This document shows positions 43,859 to 53,707 of a stretch of DNA of 64,000 bases, piece by piece; position 1 is the stretch's first letter; every line of letters starts with the position of its first letter. The notes below the pieces were generated by a model, which searched no databases, was not told the origin of the DNA, and saw nothing but the letters and a program-made list of their open reading frames with translations. A program made the translations under genes and the position numbers. Origin of the DNA: Armatimonadota bacterium (lineage in GTDB: Bacteria > Armatimonadota > UBA5829 > DTJY01); the NCBI GenBank assembly GCA_023511795.1, contig JAIMAU010000002.1:186001-250000 (forward strand), read 5' to 3'.

Positions 43859-46384
43859 TCACCTCCTTTCATCTTCGGTTGTTTGTTTTATCCTGTGGAT
43901 GCGTTTTGCTTCTAGGCTGGGGAAGAAAAGGCGAGCCGCTTCCAAAAAGTCACGCGGGCCTGCTCCCCCCGAACCGTTTGTTTTAAGTGTGACTTCGAAC
44001 TCGATAAGTTTTTGTGAACATTCTATCACATTCACAGAAAGGATGTATGGACGTATATCTATTTCCTTACTCTTATCGGCTCGGATGCGAGAAATTCTAA
44101 GTTCTGAGCAAGAGAGCATTTTTTCAAGCAATTTTTTTGCTACGGCCGAGTCTAAAGCTTCCTGGCATTCGGCAGTGATTCGAAAGACGGAAACATTTAG
44201 CCCAGCAAGCAGGGACTTTGCTTCCTTTTGCACTTGTTCTACTGAAAATATCTGCAGTCCTGGGGGAAGCTGGGAGTTCAGCTTCTCCTGGATTTCCTTA
44301 ACTGATTCTGGGCAGGTGAGTTCAATGATGATTCTTTCGTCGTCGCTGGTAGTGCCGACGCCTATTGCGGTTCCAAATGACATTCTAGGGCGTGGGTTAA
44401 ATCCAGCTGTGTAAGCTAAATGAATTCTCGCTCTTCGCAAAGCTTTCTCAAAGGTTCTGAGCATGTCGAGATGCCCTAGGTATTTGACGCTTTCACCCTT
44501 ACGTAGTTGGAGCATGACAAGATGGCGGGACAGCGGTGTATGTTGGGAAATTGTTGGCTGCTGCTCGGCGTCCATCATTTGAAGTTTGTCGTTCGGCAGT
44601 TCCTCATGCTCTTGTTTCGTGTTTTGCGAGGCAGGACATCCCCCGCTGATTAGGGCCACTCCGCACCCAGCACAGCCTTCCTCGCGGCAATCGGGTGTGA
44701 CGATTCCTCTATTGGCACGTTTATCTTCGTTGATTAGGAATTGCTTGCTAATCCCGCAGTCAATGTGATCCCAAGGAAGCGGCTCGGAATAGTCCCTAGG
44801 CCGATTTGCATAGGATGCTGGGGTTATGCCAGCAGCAGAGAATGCGCTTAGCCACTTTTCATAGTCAAAATACTCATCCCAGGCGTCAAACTTGCATCCA
44901 TTTTTCCAAGCATGGTAGATGGCTTCCCCAACTTTCCTGTCACCTCGGGAGAGAATTCCCTCAAGAGCACTGATTCGAGCGTCGTGCCAACTGAGTTGAA
45001 TGGCTTTATCTTTAATTGCACTTCGGAGAAGCGACTGCTTCCGTTGTAGCTCTTCGACCGTATCTTGCGGCCGCCACTGAAATGGCGTGTGCGGTTTCGG
45101 CACGAAGGATGAGACGCTCACGTTTACTGTCGGTCGAATTCTCATCTTTTTGGCGACCTGGGAAACCTTTTCGGCTAACTGTGCAATTCCTAGAACATCT
45201 TCATCAGTTTCTGTAGGGAGGCCTATCATAAAATATAGCTTGATGGTTCGCCAGCCATACCTAAAAGCTGCCTCCACAGCGCTGAGAAGATCTTCCTCTG
45301 TAACGTTCTTGTTGATTACATCCCTAAGCCGTTGCGTGCCAGCTTCTGGTGCGAGCGTTAACCCTGACTTCCGCACCTTCTGAATCTCCGATGCCAGCTC
45401 GACGCACGAAGCATCGGCTCTAATTGAAGGGAGTGAGACTCCAATTTTTTCGGGTTCATACTTTTCGATTAGTTTGTGAACTAGACCTTCGATGCCGGTG
45501 TAGTCTGCAGTAGAGAGGGACAGCAGACCTATTTCATCGTAGCCGGCGTGGGCATTCAAACACTCTGCCAGCTTGAGGATTCTTTCTTGGGGCCGCTCTC
45601 TAACAGGCCGGTAGATCATCCCAGCTTGGCAGAACCGACAGCCGCGAGAGCATCCGCGCATAACCTCGATTGGCAGGCGGTCGTGTACTGTTTCGATGAA
45701 TGGAATTATGGGACGCTCAAGATATTCTGCGGTATCGAGGTCTTTAACAAGCCGCTTCCTGACCGGGTGTTGTCCAAGAGCTGGCACATACACACCAGAA
45801 ATTTCTGCAAGCTTCTCAAGCAGTGCTTTTCTGGTGAGTGAGCGATTAAGCTTGAATACCTCGACTAGCTCGTGGATGATTTCCTCTCCCTCCCCGATTA
45901 CGAAAGCATCCACAAACTCCGCCATAGGTTCGGGATTACACGCACAGCATCCACCTGCGATTATAAGAGGGTGGCTTTCGTTTCGCTCTGCAGAGCGAAT
46001 TGGTATTCCAATTAGGTCGAGCATATTTAAAACATTAGTATATGTGAGCTCATAGCTGAGGGAGAAACCGATGATATCGAATTCGCAAGCCGGCGTATGG
46101 CTTTCTAGAGTAAAGAGAGGAAGCCTGCATCTTCTCATTTCCGCTTCCATATCAGGCCAAGGTGCAAATATGCGCTCGGCAGCAGTATCGTGCCTCCGGT
46201 TTAGGATCTCATATATTATCCTCAAACCGAGGTTCGACATCCCTATTTCGTAGACATCGGGAAAGGCTAGCGCAAATTTAACGTCCACGCTGTTTAAGTC
46301 TTTAATTACAGCGTTAAATTCGCCGCCAATATATCTTGCAGGTTTTGCTACTTTCGATAACACATTATCCAGCAGTTCGAGCAT
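43859..46384 (-). CDS. B12-binding radical SAM protein fused to a radical-SAM-linked domain (TIGR03960 + TIGR03936/DUF2344)
   Basis: 841 residues. Residues 1-240 include a cobalamin-binding-like domain; CSRGCRFCQAG (near 250) binds the [4Fe-4S]/SAM cluster of the TIGR03960 core. After a Cys-rich joint (ECAGCGVAL-like, about 565-580) the C-terminal 220 residues (LVMLQLRKGESVKYLGHLDMLRTFEKALRRA, FNPRPRMSFG) are a DUF2344 domain. In Firmicutes the two parts are usually separate adjacent genes before rng. The reaction is unknown. Its promoter and a leader terminator lie just upstream. Confidence 0.9.
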   Translation of the reverse strand: MLELLDNVLSKVAKPARYIGGEFNAVIKDLNSVDVKFALAFPDVYEIGMSNLGLRIIYEILNRRHDTAAERIFAPWPDMEAEMRRCRLPLFTLESHTPACEFDIIGFSLSYELTYTNVLNMLDLIGIPIRSAERNESHPLIIAGGCCACNPEPMAEFVDAFVIGEGEEIIHELVEVFKLNRSLTRKALLEKLAEISGVYVPALGQHPVRKRLVKDLDTAEYLERPIIPFIETVHDRLPIEVMRGCSRGCRFCQAGMIYRPVRERPQERILKLAECLNAHAGYDEIGLLSLSTADYTGIEGLVHKLIEKYEPEKIGVSLPSIRADASCVELASEIQKVRKSGLTLAPEAGTQRLRDVINKNVTEEDLLSAVEAAFRYGWRTIKLYFMIGLPTETDEDVLGIAQLAEKVSQVAKKMRIRPTVNVSVSSFVPKPHTPFQWRPQDTVEELQRKQSLLRSAIKDKAIQLSWHDARISALEGILSRGDRKVGEAIYHAWKNGCKFDAWDEYFDYEKWLSAFSAAGITPASYANRPRDYSEPLPWDHIDCGISKQFLINEDKRANRGIVTPDCREEGCAGCGVALISGGCPASQNTKQEHEELPNDKLQMMDAEQQPTISQHTPLSRHLVMLQLRKGESVKYLGHLDMLRTFEKALRRARIHLAYTAGFNPRPRMSFGTAIGVGTTSDDERIIIELTCPESVKEIQEKLNSQLPPGLQIFSVEQVQKEAKSLLAGLNVSVFRITAECQEALDSAVAKKLLEKMLSCSELRISRIRADKSKEIDIRPYILSVNVIECSQKLIEFEVTLKTNGSGGAGPRDFLEAARLFFPSLEAKRIHRIKQTTEDERR

Positions 46385-46410
46385 GTCTCATCAGCGCCTA
46401 GGAAGCAGGC

Positions 46411-46450
46411 AAGAAAAAAGCTGGCACCCCCGATATTTCGGGAGGCCAGC
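46411..46450 (-). terminator. Leader terminator ahead of the radical SAM gene
   Basis: On the minus strand GCTGGC pairs with GCCAGC and, inside, CCCGA with TCGGG; the stem is followed by GCTTTTTTCTT. It lies about 20-60 nt after the predicted start of transcription and 26 nt before the ATG at 46384, so it should work as an attenuator. Confidence 0.7.
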
Positions 46451-46476
46451 ACGCACAGGATTGCTCCGGTTTTAAA

Positions 46477-46505
46477 ATACTACCATAAAATAATGGAAAT
46501 GTCAA
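46477..46505 (-). promoter_or_regulatory. Promoter of the radical SAM-rng operon
   Basis: Minus-strand TTGACA, 17-nt spacer, TAGTAT. The -35 lies 10 bp from that of the divergent plus-strand promoter. Confidence 0.75.
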
Positions 46506-46515
46506 TTTTAATTAA

Positions 46516-46544
46516 TTGACATGGCATCTTTTGGAAAGTAAAAT
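46516..46544 (+). promoter_or_regulatory. Promoter of the GHL10 gene
   Basis: TTGACA, 17-nt spacer, TAAAAT; predicted start about 46551, giving a leader of about 45 nt. Confidence 0.7.
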
Positions 46545-46594
46545 ATCTGGAGAGACATCGGCCGTTGGCTAGAAGACAAGGCGGTGTTTAGGTA

Positions 46595-47800
46595 TTGAGA
46601 TTTATGATTATTTTGGCGGTCGTAATGACCGCGGTACTACAAGCGGAGGTAGCAGCTTTGGGTAGCGACGCTAAGAACGCCAGGGCGGAAGCCAGGGCAA
46701 TATGGGTAGTTCGGTTTGACACAACCTCACCGGAAAAGATTCGAAATGCAGTTTCCTATGCAAAGAAAAACAACATTAACGTACTAATCGTACAGGTTCG
46801 GGGTCGAGGAGACGCATTCTACAAGTCTCGCTATGAGCCCCGAGCGGAAGCTCTTGAGGGGCAACCTGAGGATTTTGACCCACTTCAAATGTACATCGAG
46901 GAATGCCGCAAGGCTGGCATTCAAATTCATGCTTGGTTGAATACTCACTACACTTGGAGCTCGAGTACGCCGCCAAAATCGCCAGAACACATCGTAAACA
47001 AGCATCCTGAGTGGTTGATGAGAAATGCGGAAAATAAGATTACCCTTGGGCCTGCTGGACAAGCTGAGGGAGCATATACGTGCCCGAGCAATCCAGAAGT
47101 CAAGGAGCATATACGCAACTGCTTTCTCGATGTGGTAGAAAACTACGACGTAGACGGCATCAATTTTGACTATGTGCGCTATCCAAGTGGGGATTATTGC
47201 TACTGCGATGGTTGTCTAAGCCGGTTCAAAGAATGGATGGACAAGGAACTTCCCGCCGATAAGATTGAAGCGCTCTCGTCGATGAAGGATAGATTGGCAT
47301 ATGTGCAGGCGTTCCCAAAAAAGTGGGATGATTTCAGGCGCAAGCAAATCACTGATTTGGTTGGCCAAATTTATCGTAGGGCACACGAGATTAAGCCTAA
47401 TATTATAGTCTCCGCTGACGTATTTCCCGATTACGTTGATGCATTCAACAACCGCTTCCAAGATTGGAAACTTTGGATGAAAATGGGCATAATGGATCTA
47501 CTTTGCCCGATGAACTACACGCCGAATTTCGACAGCTGGGTTAAATACGCAAAGGATGCCGTGGAAAATGCTAGCGGTCGGCATGTATATTTGGGCATTG
47601 GCGCATGGCAGACCGATGTTGAGGGGTCAATCCAAAGAATATTGAAAGCCAGGGAACTTGGCGCACAAGGAGTTAGCTTTTTTGCTTATAGTTCGGTTAC
47701 AAAGGACGGCACGGACGACGAATATCTTGCAAAGATTAAAGACACGGTTTACCAAGAACCGGCGCAAGTTCCAGTAATAGAATGGCTTATACAAAAATGA
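46595..47800 (+). CDS. GHL10 (glycosyl-hydrolase-like) family secreted protein
   Basis: 401 residues. Signal peptide 1-24, then the GHL10/DUF187 barrel: RAIWVVRFDTTSPEKIRNAV, NINVLIVQVRGRGDAFYKS, AGIQIHAWLNTHYTW and VDGINFDYVRYPSGDYC, the last with the conserved DYxRYP. Related proteins act on cell-wall or exopolysaccharide glycans. TTG at 46595 or ATG at 46604 are possible starts; the ribosome site is weak. Overlaps the next gene by 19 nt. Confidence 0.88.
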   Translation: MRFMIILAVVMTAVLQAEVAALGSDAKNARAEARAIWVVRFDTTSPEKIRNAVSYAKKNNINVLIVQVRGRGDAFYKSRYEPRAEALEGQPEDFDPLQMYIEECRKAGIQIHAWLNTHYTWSSSTPPKSPEHIVNKHPEWLMRNAENKITLGPAGQAEGAYTCPSNPEVKEHIRNCFLDVVENYDVDGINFDYVRYPSGDYCYCDGCLSRFKEWMDKELPADKIEALSSMKDRLAYVQAFPKKWDDFRRKQITDLVGQIYRRAHEIKPNIIVSADVFPDYVDAFNNRFQDWKLWMKMGIMDLLCPMNYTPNFDSWVKYAKDAVENASGRHVYLGIGAWQTDVEGSIQRILKARELGAQGVSFFAYSSVTKDGTDDEYLAKIKDTVYQEPAQVPVIEWLIQK

Positions 47801-48918
47801 CTTTAGATTTTGCTAATCCTGCTGGTATTGGCCTCGACACCCAGAGATTGGAAGCTGCTAAGGAGCTGCTTTTTCGGGGGCTTGAAAACGGAGAGTATAC
47901 TTGCGCCGTATGGCTTGTAGCTCGGCATGGAAAAGTTGCAGTGTGGGAGGCAATAGGGCGCCTGGGGGATGAAGAAAATGACCCACCTGCTAAACCTGAC
48001 TCCATTTTCGATATGGCATCGGTGACTAAGCCAGTCGCCACTGCTACCTCTTTGATGATACTTGTGGAACGCGGAGCACTGCATTTAAACCAACCGGTCA
48101 CTGACTTCTTCCCGAACAGAAAGCTCCCACACCTTTCGGGTGTTACCGTCAAACATCTGGCGACCCACACCTCGGGTCTTCCGGCATGGCGTGATCTTTT
48201 TTCGGAGGACGGGACACGTGAGGGAGCGATTGAAAGGCTTCTGCAAACCCCTCTTGAAAACCAGCCTGGGAAGAAGCATGTCTATAGCTGTTTGGGCTAT
48301 ATCACTCTGGGTTTGGTAATAGAGCAGGCGGCGGGTATGCCTTTGAAGGAGTTTGCTCGCAAAAATATTTTTGAGCCTCTTGGAATGGTAGATAGCTGTT
48401 TTAATCCGCCAGCTGAAAAGTCGGGTCGTATTGCTCGGACCGCAAATAGTCGGGGACGTGACCGAGTCCTCTGCGGCGAAGTCCACGATGAGAATGCACA
48501 TGCGATGCAGGGGAACAGTGGGAATGCGGGGCTGTTTTCAACGGCTTCTGATATCGCCACTTATGCCCAGATGCTCATCAACGGTGGTTGGGTTCGGCAA
48601 TCGGACAAGCAGGAAGAGGCAAGGATACTATGCCCTCTGAGTGTGCGGAAGATGTTGACTAATCAAATTAACCCCGAAATTAGTGGGCAGTCAATTGGAT
48701 TCTTTACGCCGCCGAACGAGATGACTCCATGCGGAGATTTGTTCTCTGAGCGTTGTGCAGGGCATACAGGATTCACAGGAACGTCGCTCCTGATAGATCC
48801 AGAGTATGATATGTTTGTCATCCTTCTAACGAATAGGGTCTATAAGAAGCGTGAGGCTCCTGACTTTCTGCGCCGGAGGCGCTTGTTCCATAATATTATC
48901 GCCTCGGCGGTTCGATGA
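47782..48918 (+). CDS. Serine hydrolase, beta-lactamase/esterase (class C-like) family
   Basis: 378 residues, no signal peptide. SVTK at about 76-79 (MASVTKPVATATSL) gives the nucleophile Ser and general-base Lys; YSC (about 172) is the Tyr-x-Asn/Ser-type second motif and HTGFTGT (near 333) the third. These penicillin-binding-fold enzymes are mostly esterases or peptidases. Overlaps the GHL10 gene by 19 nt and shares its operon; its stop abuts that of dnaN with no spacer. Confidence 0.88.
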   Translation: MAYTKMTLDFANPAGIGLDTQRLEAAKELLFRGLENGEYTCAVWLVARHGKVAVWEAIGRLGDEENDPPAKPDSIFDMASVTKPVATATSLMILVERGALHLNQPVTDFFPNRKLPHLSGVTVKHLATHTSGLPAWRDLFSEDGTREGAIERLLQTPLENQPGKKHVYSCLGYITLGLVIEQAAGMPLKEFARKNIFEPLGMVDSCFNPPAEKSGRIARTANSRGRDRVLCGEVHDENAHAMQGNSGNAGLFSTASDIATYAQMLINGGWVRQSDKQEEARILCPLSVRKMLTNQINPEISGQSIGFFTPPNEMTPCGDLFSERCAGHTGFTGTSLLIDPEYDMFVILLTNRVYKKREAPDFLRRRRLFHNIIASAVR

Positions 48919-50019
48919 TTACATTATCTGCATCGGCATGACGACATAGATATAATCTTCCTTGCCCACTTGTCGTAAGAGGCCCGGTTCAAGCGGTCCA
49001 TTTAACTCAAAGCTGACACCTTCAGTGTCGAGCGCACTGAGGAAATCTATTAGATATTTCGCATTGAAAGCGATTTCGATATCATCGCCTTCTTTCACAA
49101 TTTCGATTTCCTCGTATGCTTTTCCCACGTCGCCGCTTTCTGCTGTGACCATTAGCTTGTCGCCTTCTGTCTTGAGAATCACACGGTTGGCATTCTCGCG
49201 TGCTACTATGGATGCGCGGCGTATGCGGCTGAGGAGACCTTCAGCTGGCATGGTAAGTTTTCTTTGGCACGCCGTTGGTATAACGCGTTCGTAATTCGGA
49301 AACTGCCCCTCTATAAGCCTGGATACCATAGTGACATCGCCAACTGTGAACTTAATTTGGCTTTCTGAGATGGCAACCTTCACTGGAGTGTCTTCTTCCC
49401 CAAGCATTCGGCCAAGCTCATTTAGCGCCCGGCCCGGAATAATGCAGCTTGTTTCCCCTTTTGCATTTGCCACGGGTGATGTGCGGATTGCTAGTCTATG
49501 ACTATCGGTAGCAGCTAGGCGAATTTCATCACCCTTAAGCACGAGCAGAACGCCGGTCAATATTGCTCGTGATTCATCAGGCGAGACGGCGAATATCGTT
49601 TGTTTTATCATGTTGCGCAGGGCTGCTTGTGTAATCTCAAAACTTTGGTCGTCGGGCACGTCAGGAAGGGCGGGGAACTCCTCAGGTGGAAGGCCCAATA
49701 TTGTGTAGTCGGACTTTTCGCACTTCAGGTTTACTGAATTGTTTTCGTCAACAGATAGAACCACATCCAAGTCAGGCAGGGTGGCGAGAACTTCCGCCAG
49801 CACTCTTGCAGGGACCGTGAGGGCTCCTTCTGTTTCGATGGTCGCTGGAATAACAGATTGCATACCAAGTTCAAGGTCGAAAGCAACGAGCCGCAGGTGG
49901 CCATCCTCGCTTTTAATCAGAACATTGTTTAAGATTGGGAGCGCACTACGCCCAGCTATTGCCCTGCTTACGGTCTGAACACCCTCGTAGAAGTCCTTTC
50001 TGGCGCAAATCGCTTTCAT
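48919..50019 (-). CDS. dnaN: DNA polymerase III sliding clamp (beta)
   Basis: 366 residues. Three clamp domains of about 120 residues each; typical RAIAGRSALPILNNVLIKS near the start and the C-terminal YIYVVMPMQIM (the VMPMR/L-type end). It tethers polymerase III to DNA. dnaA and recF, usually neighbours, are absent, so dnaN is on its own here. Confidence 0.97.
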   Translation of the reverse strand: MKAICARKDFYEGVQTVSRAIAGRSALPILNNVLIKSEDGHLRLVAFDLELGMQSVIPATIETEGALTVPARVLAEVLATLPDLDVVLSVDENNSVNLKCEKSDYTILGLPPEEFPALPDVPDDQSFEITQAALRNMIKQTIFAVSPDESRAILTGVLLVLKGDEIRLAATDSHRLAIRTSPVANAKGETSCIIPGRALNELGRMLGEEDTPVKVAISESQIKFTVGDVTMVSRLIEGQFPNYERVIPTACQRKLTMPAEGLLSRIRRASIVARENANRVILKTEGDKLMVTAESGDVGKAYEEIEIVKEGDDIEIAFNAKYLIDFLSALDTEGVSFELNGPLEPGLLRQVGKEDYIYVVMPMQIM

Positions 50020-50279
50020 GCGTTTCCCCTCCGCGTGAAGATTGCTTTAGTCTGGCCAAACCGTCTCTTTTTCGGCCACAAGCCACATCAGTATATCACA
50101 AGTGTATCGAGGAGGCAATACTAAGTTTCTATGTTACCGCTAGCCAGTTGAACAATCCAGTGTTGCAAGTTGTTTAAATGTTGCTACTTGGCAATCGGGA
50201 TACTGTGCCGGCGTTGGCGCGTGGTGAAGCATTCTGGTGGCGTTTGCTTTGAAGCGCGGATAGTTGCATTGCTACTTAA

Positions 50280-51164
50280 TTAGTACTCGGGCGGGAGTTC
50301 TTTCAACTGAGCATAAGAGAACACTGGCCCGTCAACGCAAACATATTTAGGGCCGATATTGCATCGTCCACACTTGCCGATGCCACATTTCATCTTCATC
50401 TCAAGCGTTGTCCAGATTTGGTTGTCTTCAAACCCAAGTTCTTTGAGGTTTTGCAAGGTGAACTTGATCATAATCGGTGGCCCGCAAGTTATGGCAATGG
50501 CATTCTTCGGAGATGGCTTAAGGTCCATGACATATGCTGGCACAAAACCGACATTCTTGTTCCATCTTTCCTCTTCCTTGTCGATTGTAAGGAAGAGCTC
50601 GGTATTAGGTGAATTCTGCCATTCGTCAAACTCGTATGTGAAGCAAAGGTCGCCCGATGATCTTGCGCCATAAATAATGTTTACTTTGCCGTAATCTTTG
50701 CGGTTGTCGAGGCAAAAATTCAAGAGCGAACGGAGGGGAGCCATACCAATTCCACCCCCAATAAACCAAAGGTCTTTGCCCTTGAACTCCTCATATGGAA
50801 ACCAATTGCCAAGCGGCGCACGGATGCCGATGGTTGCTCCTTCATCAATTTCATGGAGCGCAGAGGTTACGCTCCCAATTTTCTTTACGGAAAACTCGAC
50901 GAACCCCTTTCGTGTTGGCGATGAGGTTAGGCAAAATGGCGCCTCGCCGACTCCAAAAACAGAGACCTCTTGGAACTGGCCGGGCTCATAGGTAAAGCTC
51001 TCACGGAGCTCCTCGTCCTTAAAGACTGCCCGAAAAGTTTTAGTATCCCAGGTCTCGGTGATTATCTTTTCAATTGTCGCCAGTTTTGGAATATAAGGGT
51101 TTTCGATTCTCATCGTTTCTTTTTCAACGTTTGAAGCTGTATTTTCGATATTTGGTGTTGTCAT
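50280..51164 (-). CDS. flxA: FlxA-type NAD(P)H:flavin oxidoreductase subunit
   Basis: 294 residues, cytoplasmic. FAD domain (about 20-125; YEPGQFQEVSVFGVGEAPFCL), NAD(P) domain (GGGIGMAPLRSLL near 145) and a C-terminal [2Fe-2S] motif CGIGKCGRC plus Cys at about 278, as in PyrK/AsrB. In HdrABC-FlxABCD complexes this subunit takes electrons from NADH. Overlaps flxB by 4 nt; last gene of the operon. Confidence 0.88.
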   Translation of the reverse strand: MTTPNIENTASNVEKETMRIENPYIPKLATIEKIITETWDTKTFRAVFKDEELRESFTYEPGQFQEVSVFGVGEAPFCLTSSPTRKGFVEFSVKKIGSVTSALHEIDEGATIGIRAPLGNWFPYEEFKGKDLWFIGGGIGMAPLRSLLNFCLDNRKDYGKVNIIYGARSSGDLCFTYEFDEWQNSPNTELFLTIDKEEERWNKNVGFVPAYVMDLKPSPKNAIAITCGPPIMIKFTLQNLKELGFEDNQIWTTLEMKMKCGIGKCGRCNIGPKYVCVDGPVFSYAQLKELPPEY

Positions 51165-52189
51165 TTTGCTACCGCCGTCTTTTCAAGCTCTTCCAGCACC
51201 CTGCGAATGTCAATATTCACAGGGCAAGCGGCAATACATCGGCCGCATCCTACGCAGCCGAGCATGCAATACCGCTCTTGCGAGTACTTGAATTTGTGAA
51301 AAACGCGCTGTCTAGTTCGTTCCTTCCTTGTCTCCCTGGGGTTATGACCTGATGCCATTAGCGTAAATTTTTCAAACTGGCATGTGTCCCAGCAGCGGTA
51401 CCGGCTGCCTTTTTTTAATTTTGGGTGCTCTTGGATGTCGAAGCAGTGGCATGTTGGGCATAAAAATGCGCATGCACCACAGCTTAGGCATTTCTTCGCA
51501 AGCTCTGTCCATACTGGATGGTCCCAGTCGTATGAAAGGCATGCTGTTTCATGTTCCGCGCGCTTCGGCAGTCGTTCAAGTGCCTTTTGTCGTATTTCTT
51601 CATTTGCTACCTTGTCATTTTCATCTGCTGGTCGAAAGTTTCCAAGTCCAATAAGTTCTTCTCCCTTGGGTGTTAGAGGTTCTGCATAGTACCTGTTGCC
51701 TAAATCAGTAAGATATACATCCATTGCAACGGGATTTGTAAGGAAATCACCGACCTCGGTGCAGAAACAGCTCCATGCTGGCTTATTGCAGAACAAGCCA
51801 ACAAGGTAGGTTTTTTCACGCCGCATAAAGTATGCGGTGTCGATAGGTTCGACATTGGAGTATACTGCGCCAACATAGAGTAGCGTAGCGGCATCGCAAG
51901 CCCTTGCACCGAAAATCACGCGGTGTCTTTCTTCATTTTCTGGAGGGATGACTTCCGCTGATAAATCTTCGAGCTTGTAGTCGAAGAGCGTCTCGGTTGG
52001 AGGCGTAAAGTGCTCACGGAGGGACTTCGCGGGTCCTACCATTCCCTCGATTGTCATTTCGGAGAGCCCCGACACCTGCCGGAACACTACTACGCCGTCT
52101 TCAGTTACCGGGGCAATGACTTCGTATTGTTTGACCAGTGCGTCTATCCATGTAGCAAGATCTTGTTTTGATATGACTTTAGCTTCCAC
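51161..52189 (-). CDS. flxB: FlxB-type [4Fe-4S] subunit (AsrA-like)
   Basis: 342 residues. Two [4Fe-4S] clusters: CLSCGACAFLCPTCHC and CVGCGRCIAACP near the C-terminus, on a sulfhydrogenase-beta/AsrA-like body (VIFGARACDAATLLYV). Passes electrons between the FAD subunit and the rest of the Flx/Hdr complex. ATG start, 31 nt after flxC. Confidence 0.85.
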   Translation of the reverse strand: MEAKVISKQDLATWIDALVKQYEVIAPVTEDGVVVFRQVSGLSEMTIEGMVGPAKSLREHFTPPTETLFDYKLEDLSAEVIPPENEERHRVIFGARACDAATLLYVGAVYSNVEPIDTAYFMRREKTYLVGLFCNKPAWSCFCTEVGDFLTNPVAMDVYLTDLGNRYYAEPLTPKGEELIGLGNFRPADENDKVANEEIRQKALERLPKRAEHETACLSYDWDHPVWTELAKKCLSCGACAFLCPTCHCFDIQEHPKLKKGSRYRCWDTCQFEKFTLMASGHNPRETRKERTRQRVFHKFKYSQERYCMLGCVGCGRCIAACPVNIDIRRVLEELEKTAVAK

Positions 52190-52220
52190 AGCTTACTCCT
52201 CAAAAGTGCGGGCTTAGTAA

Positions 52221-53168
52221 TTATTCCGAGCATGGGTCTGGGTCGTTTTTCAAATCGAACGTTCCTAGGGTCGGCGGTGCTTCGGGATTGGTTCCTGCTT
52301 CCTCGCCGAACATCTCGCGGACTTCTTTGCGCATCTTCTGATTGAGGCGCATAAGGGGTATCCCCATTGGGCAGACGCGTTCGCACTCGCCGCACGCAAT
52401 ACATCGACCTGCGGTGTGCATTGCTCGCGAGAAATGGAAGAACCAATTCGACTCGACATCTGTTGACCTCAGTACCCAAAGCTGGCAGGGCTTATCGGTA
52501 AAGCATTCTTTGCAATAGCAGCCCGGACAGACAGAACGGCAGGCATAGCACCTAATGCATCGGGCAAACTGCCTTGCCCAGTATGCGCGGCGTTCTTTGG
52601 GTAGCATTTTCTCTAACTCTTCGATGTCAGCGTACTTGCTTCGTATTGGGTGTCTCTCAATCGGCTCGCCGAACTTTTTATCTGCTATTGGTGATTCGGC
52701 AAGCTCACAGGACAGGCATTTGCTGGCAAAAGCTTTCTCTGATGGGATAATTGTTTCACCAGCGTTTGTTTTTATTGCGATGCCACTCTGGTGCCATTCG
52801 ACCGACTTCACGTCTGCAAGGTCTATTTCCGCCAAAGCGTCTAAATTTAGCACGCCAGGGCATGACATCGCGAGAATAACCACATCATCTCGCTCAATCT
52901 GATTCTCTCGAATCAACTCGATGATTGACCGGGCATCGCAGGGCTTGACGACAATTGCCGCCTTGCCTTGCCTGCATGCATCTCTTAAGTATACGGTGAG
53001 ATTATTCACGCATGTTGGATTCCATATGAGTTTATGAGCATCTTCGGGCTTTTCAATAAAAATCGGTGTACTCTTGAACGGAGCACTTCCCTGCCCATAG
53101 CCGATGACTACTTTTACCTCACCGCTTTCCAGAAGCTCTTTTGCTTTTTGTCTCAATTGCTCTTCCAT
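52221..53168 (-). CDS. flxC: FlxC-type [4Fe-4S] / FrhB-like subunit
   Basis: 315 residues. N-terminal part resembles the FrhB/FdhB family (AAIVVKPCDARSIIELIRENQI), with two [4Fe-4S] motifs after it: CIRCYACRSVCPGCYC and CIACGECERVCP. Electron carrier of the Flx module. ATG at 53168 chosen; the frame starts 12 nt after the flxD stop and a TTG at 53177 is also possible. Confidence 0.83.
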   Translation of the reverse strand: MEEQLRQKAKELLESGEVKVVIGYGQGSAPFKSTPIFIEKPEDAHKLIWNPTCVNNLTVYLRDACRQGKAAIVVKPCDARSIIELIRENQIERDDVVILAMSCPGVLNLDALAEIDLADVKSVEWHQSGIAIKTNAGETIIPSEKAFASKCLSCELAESPIADKKFGEPIERHPIRSKYADIEELEKMLPKERRAYWARQFARCIRCYACRSVCPGCYCKECFTDKPCQLWVLRSTDVESNWFFHFSRAMHTAGRCIACGECERVCPMGIPLMRLNQKMRKEVREMFGEEAGTNPEAPPTLGTFDLKNDPDPCSE

Positions 53169-53180
53169 AGTCACCAAAAC

Positions 53181-53651
53181 CTATCTGGCTCCCACGCCCA
53201 TGAACGGTCCTACTTTGCGTACTTGTTCGGTGAATTGCTCTACTACTTCGGCGAATTTTTGACCTTCTGCGGCCGAAATCCAGTCAAAGTGAAACCTCTC
53301 GGGTTCTATCCCCATATATTCCAACATCTGCTTAAGTAGCATAATTCGTCGTCGGGCGAAATAGTTGCCTTTTGCGTAATGGCAGTCGCCTGGATGGCAC
53401 CCCGAAACGAGGACGCCATCAAATCCACGTTCGAATGCTTTAATGATAAGCTGGGGGTTAACACGACCTGAGCAAGGAACGCGCACGACGCGGATGTTTG
53501 GCGGATACTTTAGTCGGCTAGAACCTGCTAGGTCTGCCCCGGCGTATGTACACCAATTGCACAAGAAACCGATTATTCGCGGCTCCCATATTTCCTTTTC
53601 TTGTCGTGTTTCCTCAGCTTTAAGGTTGTTGGTTTTCACTTCTGTCGTCAC
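53181..53651 (-). CDS. flxD: MvhD/FlxD-type [2Fe-2S] linker subunit
   Basis: 156 residues. FLCNWCTYAGADLAG (about 29-43) and GCHPGDCHY (about 83-91) are the conserved cysteine clusters. MvhD proteins bridge HdrA and the electron-input module. All key positions are Cys, not Sec. GTG start. 56 nt after hdrA. Confidence 0.92.
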   Translation of the reverse strand: MTTEVKTNNLKAEETRQEKEIWEPRIIGFLCNWCTYAGADLAGSSRLKYPPNIRVVRVPCSGRVNPQLIIKAFERGFDGVLVSGCHPGDCHYAKGNYFARRRIMLLKQMLEYMGIEPERFHFDWISAAEGQKFAEVVEQFTEQVRKVGPFMGVGAR

Positions 53652-53707
53652 TTAGCTTGTCCCCCACGATTCCTCCGAAATTTCAGCGCCACAGCCCTAA
53701 TCCTAAT

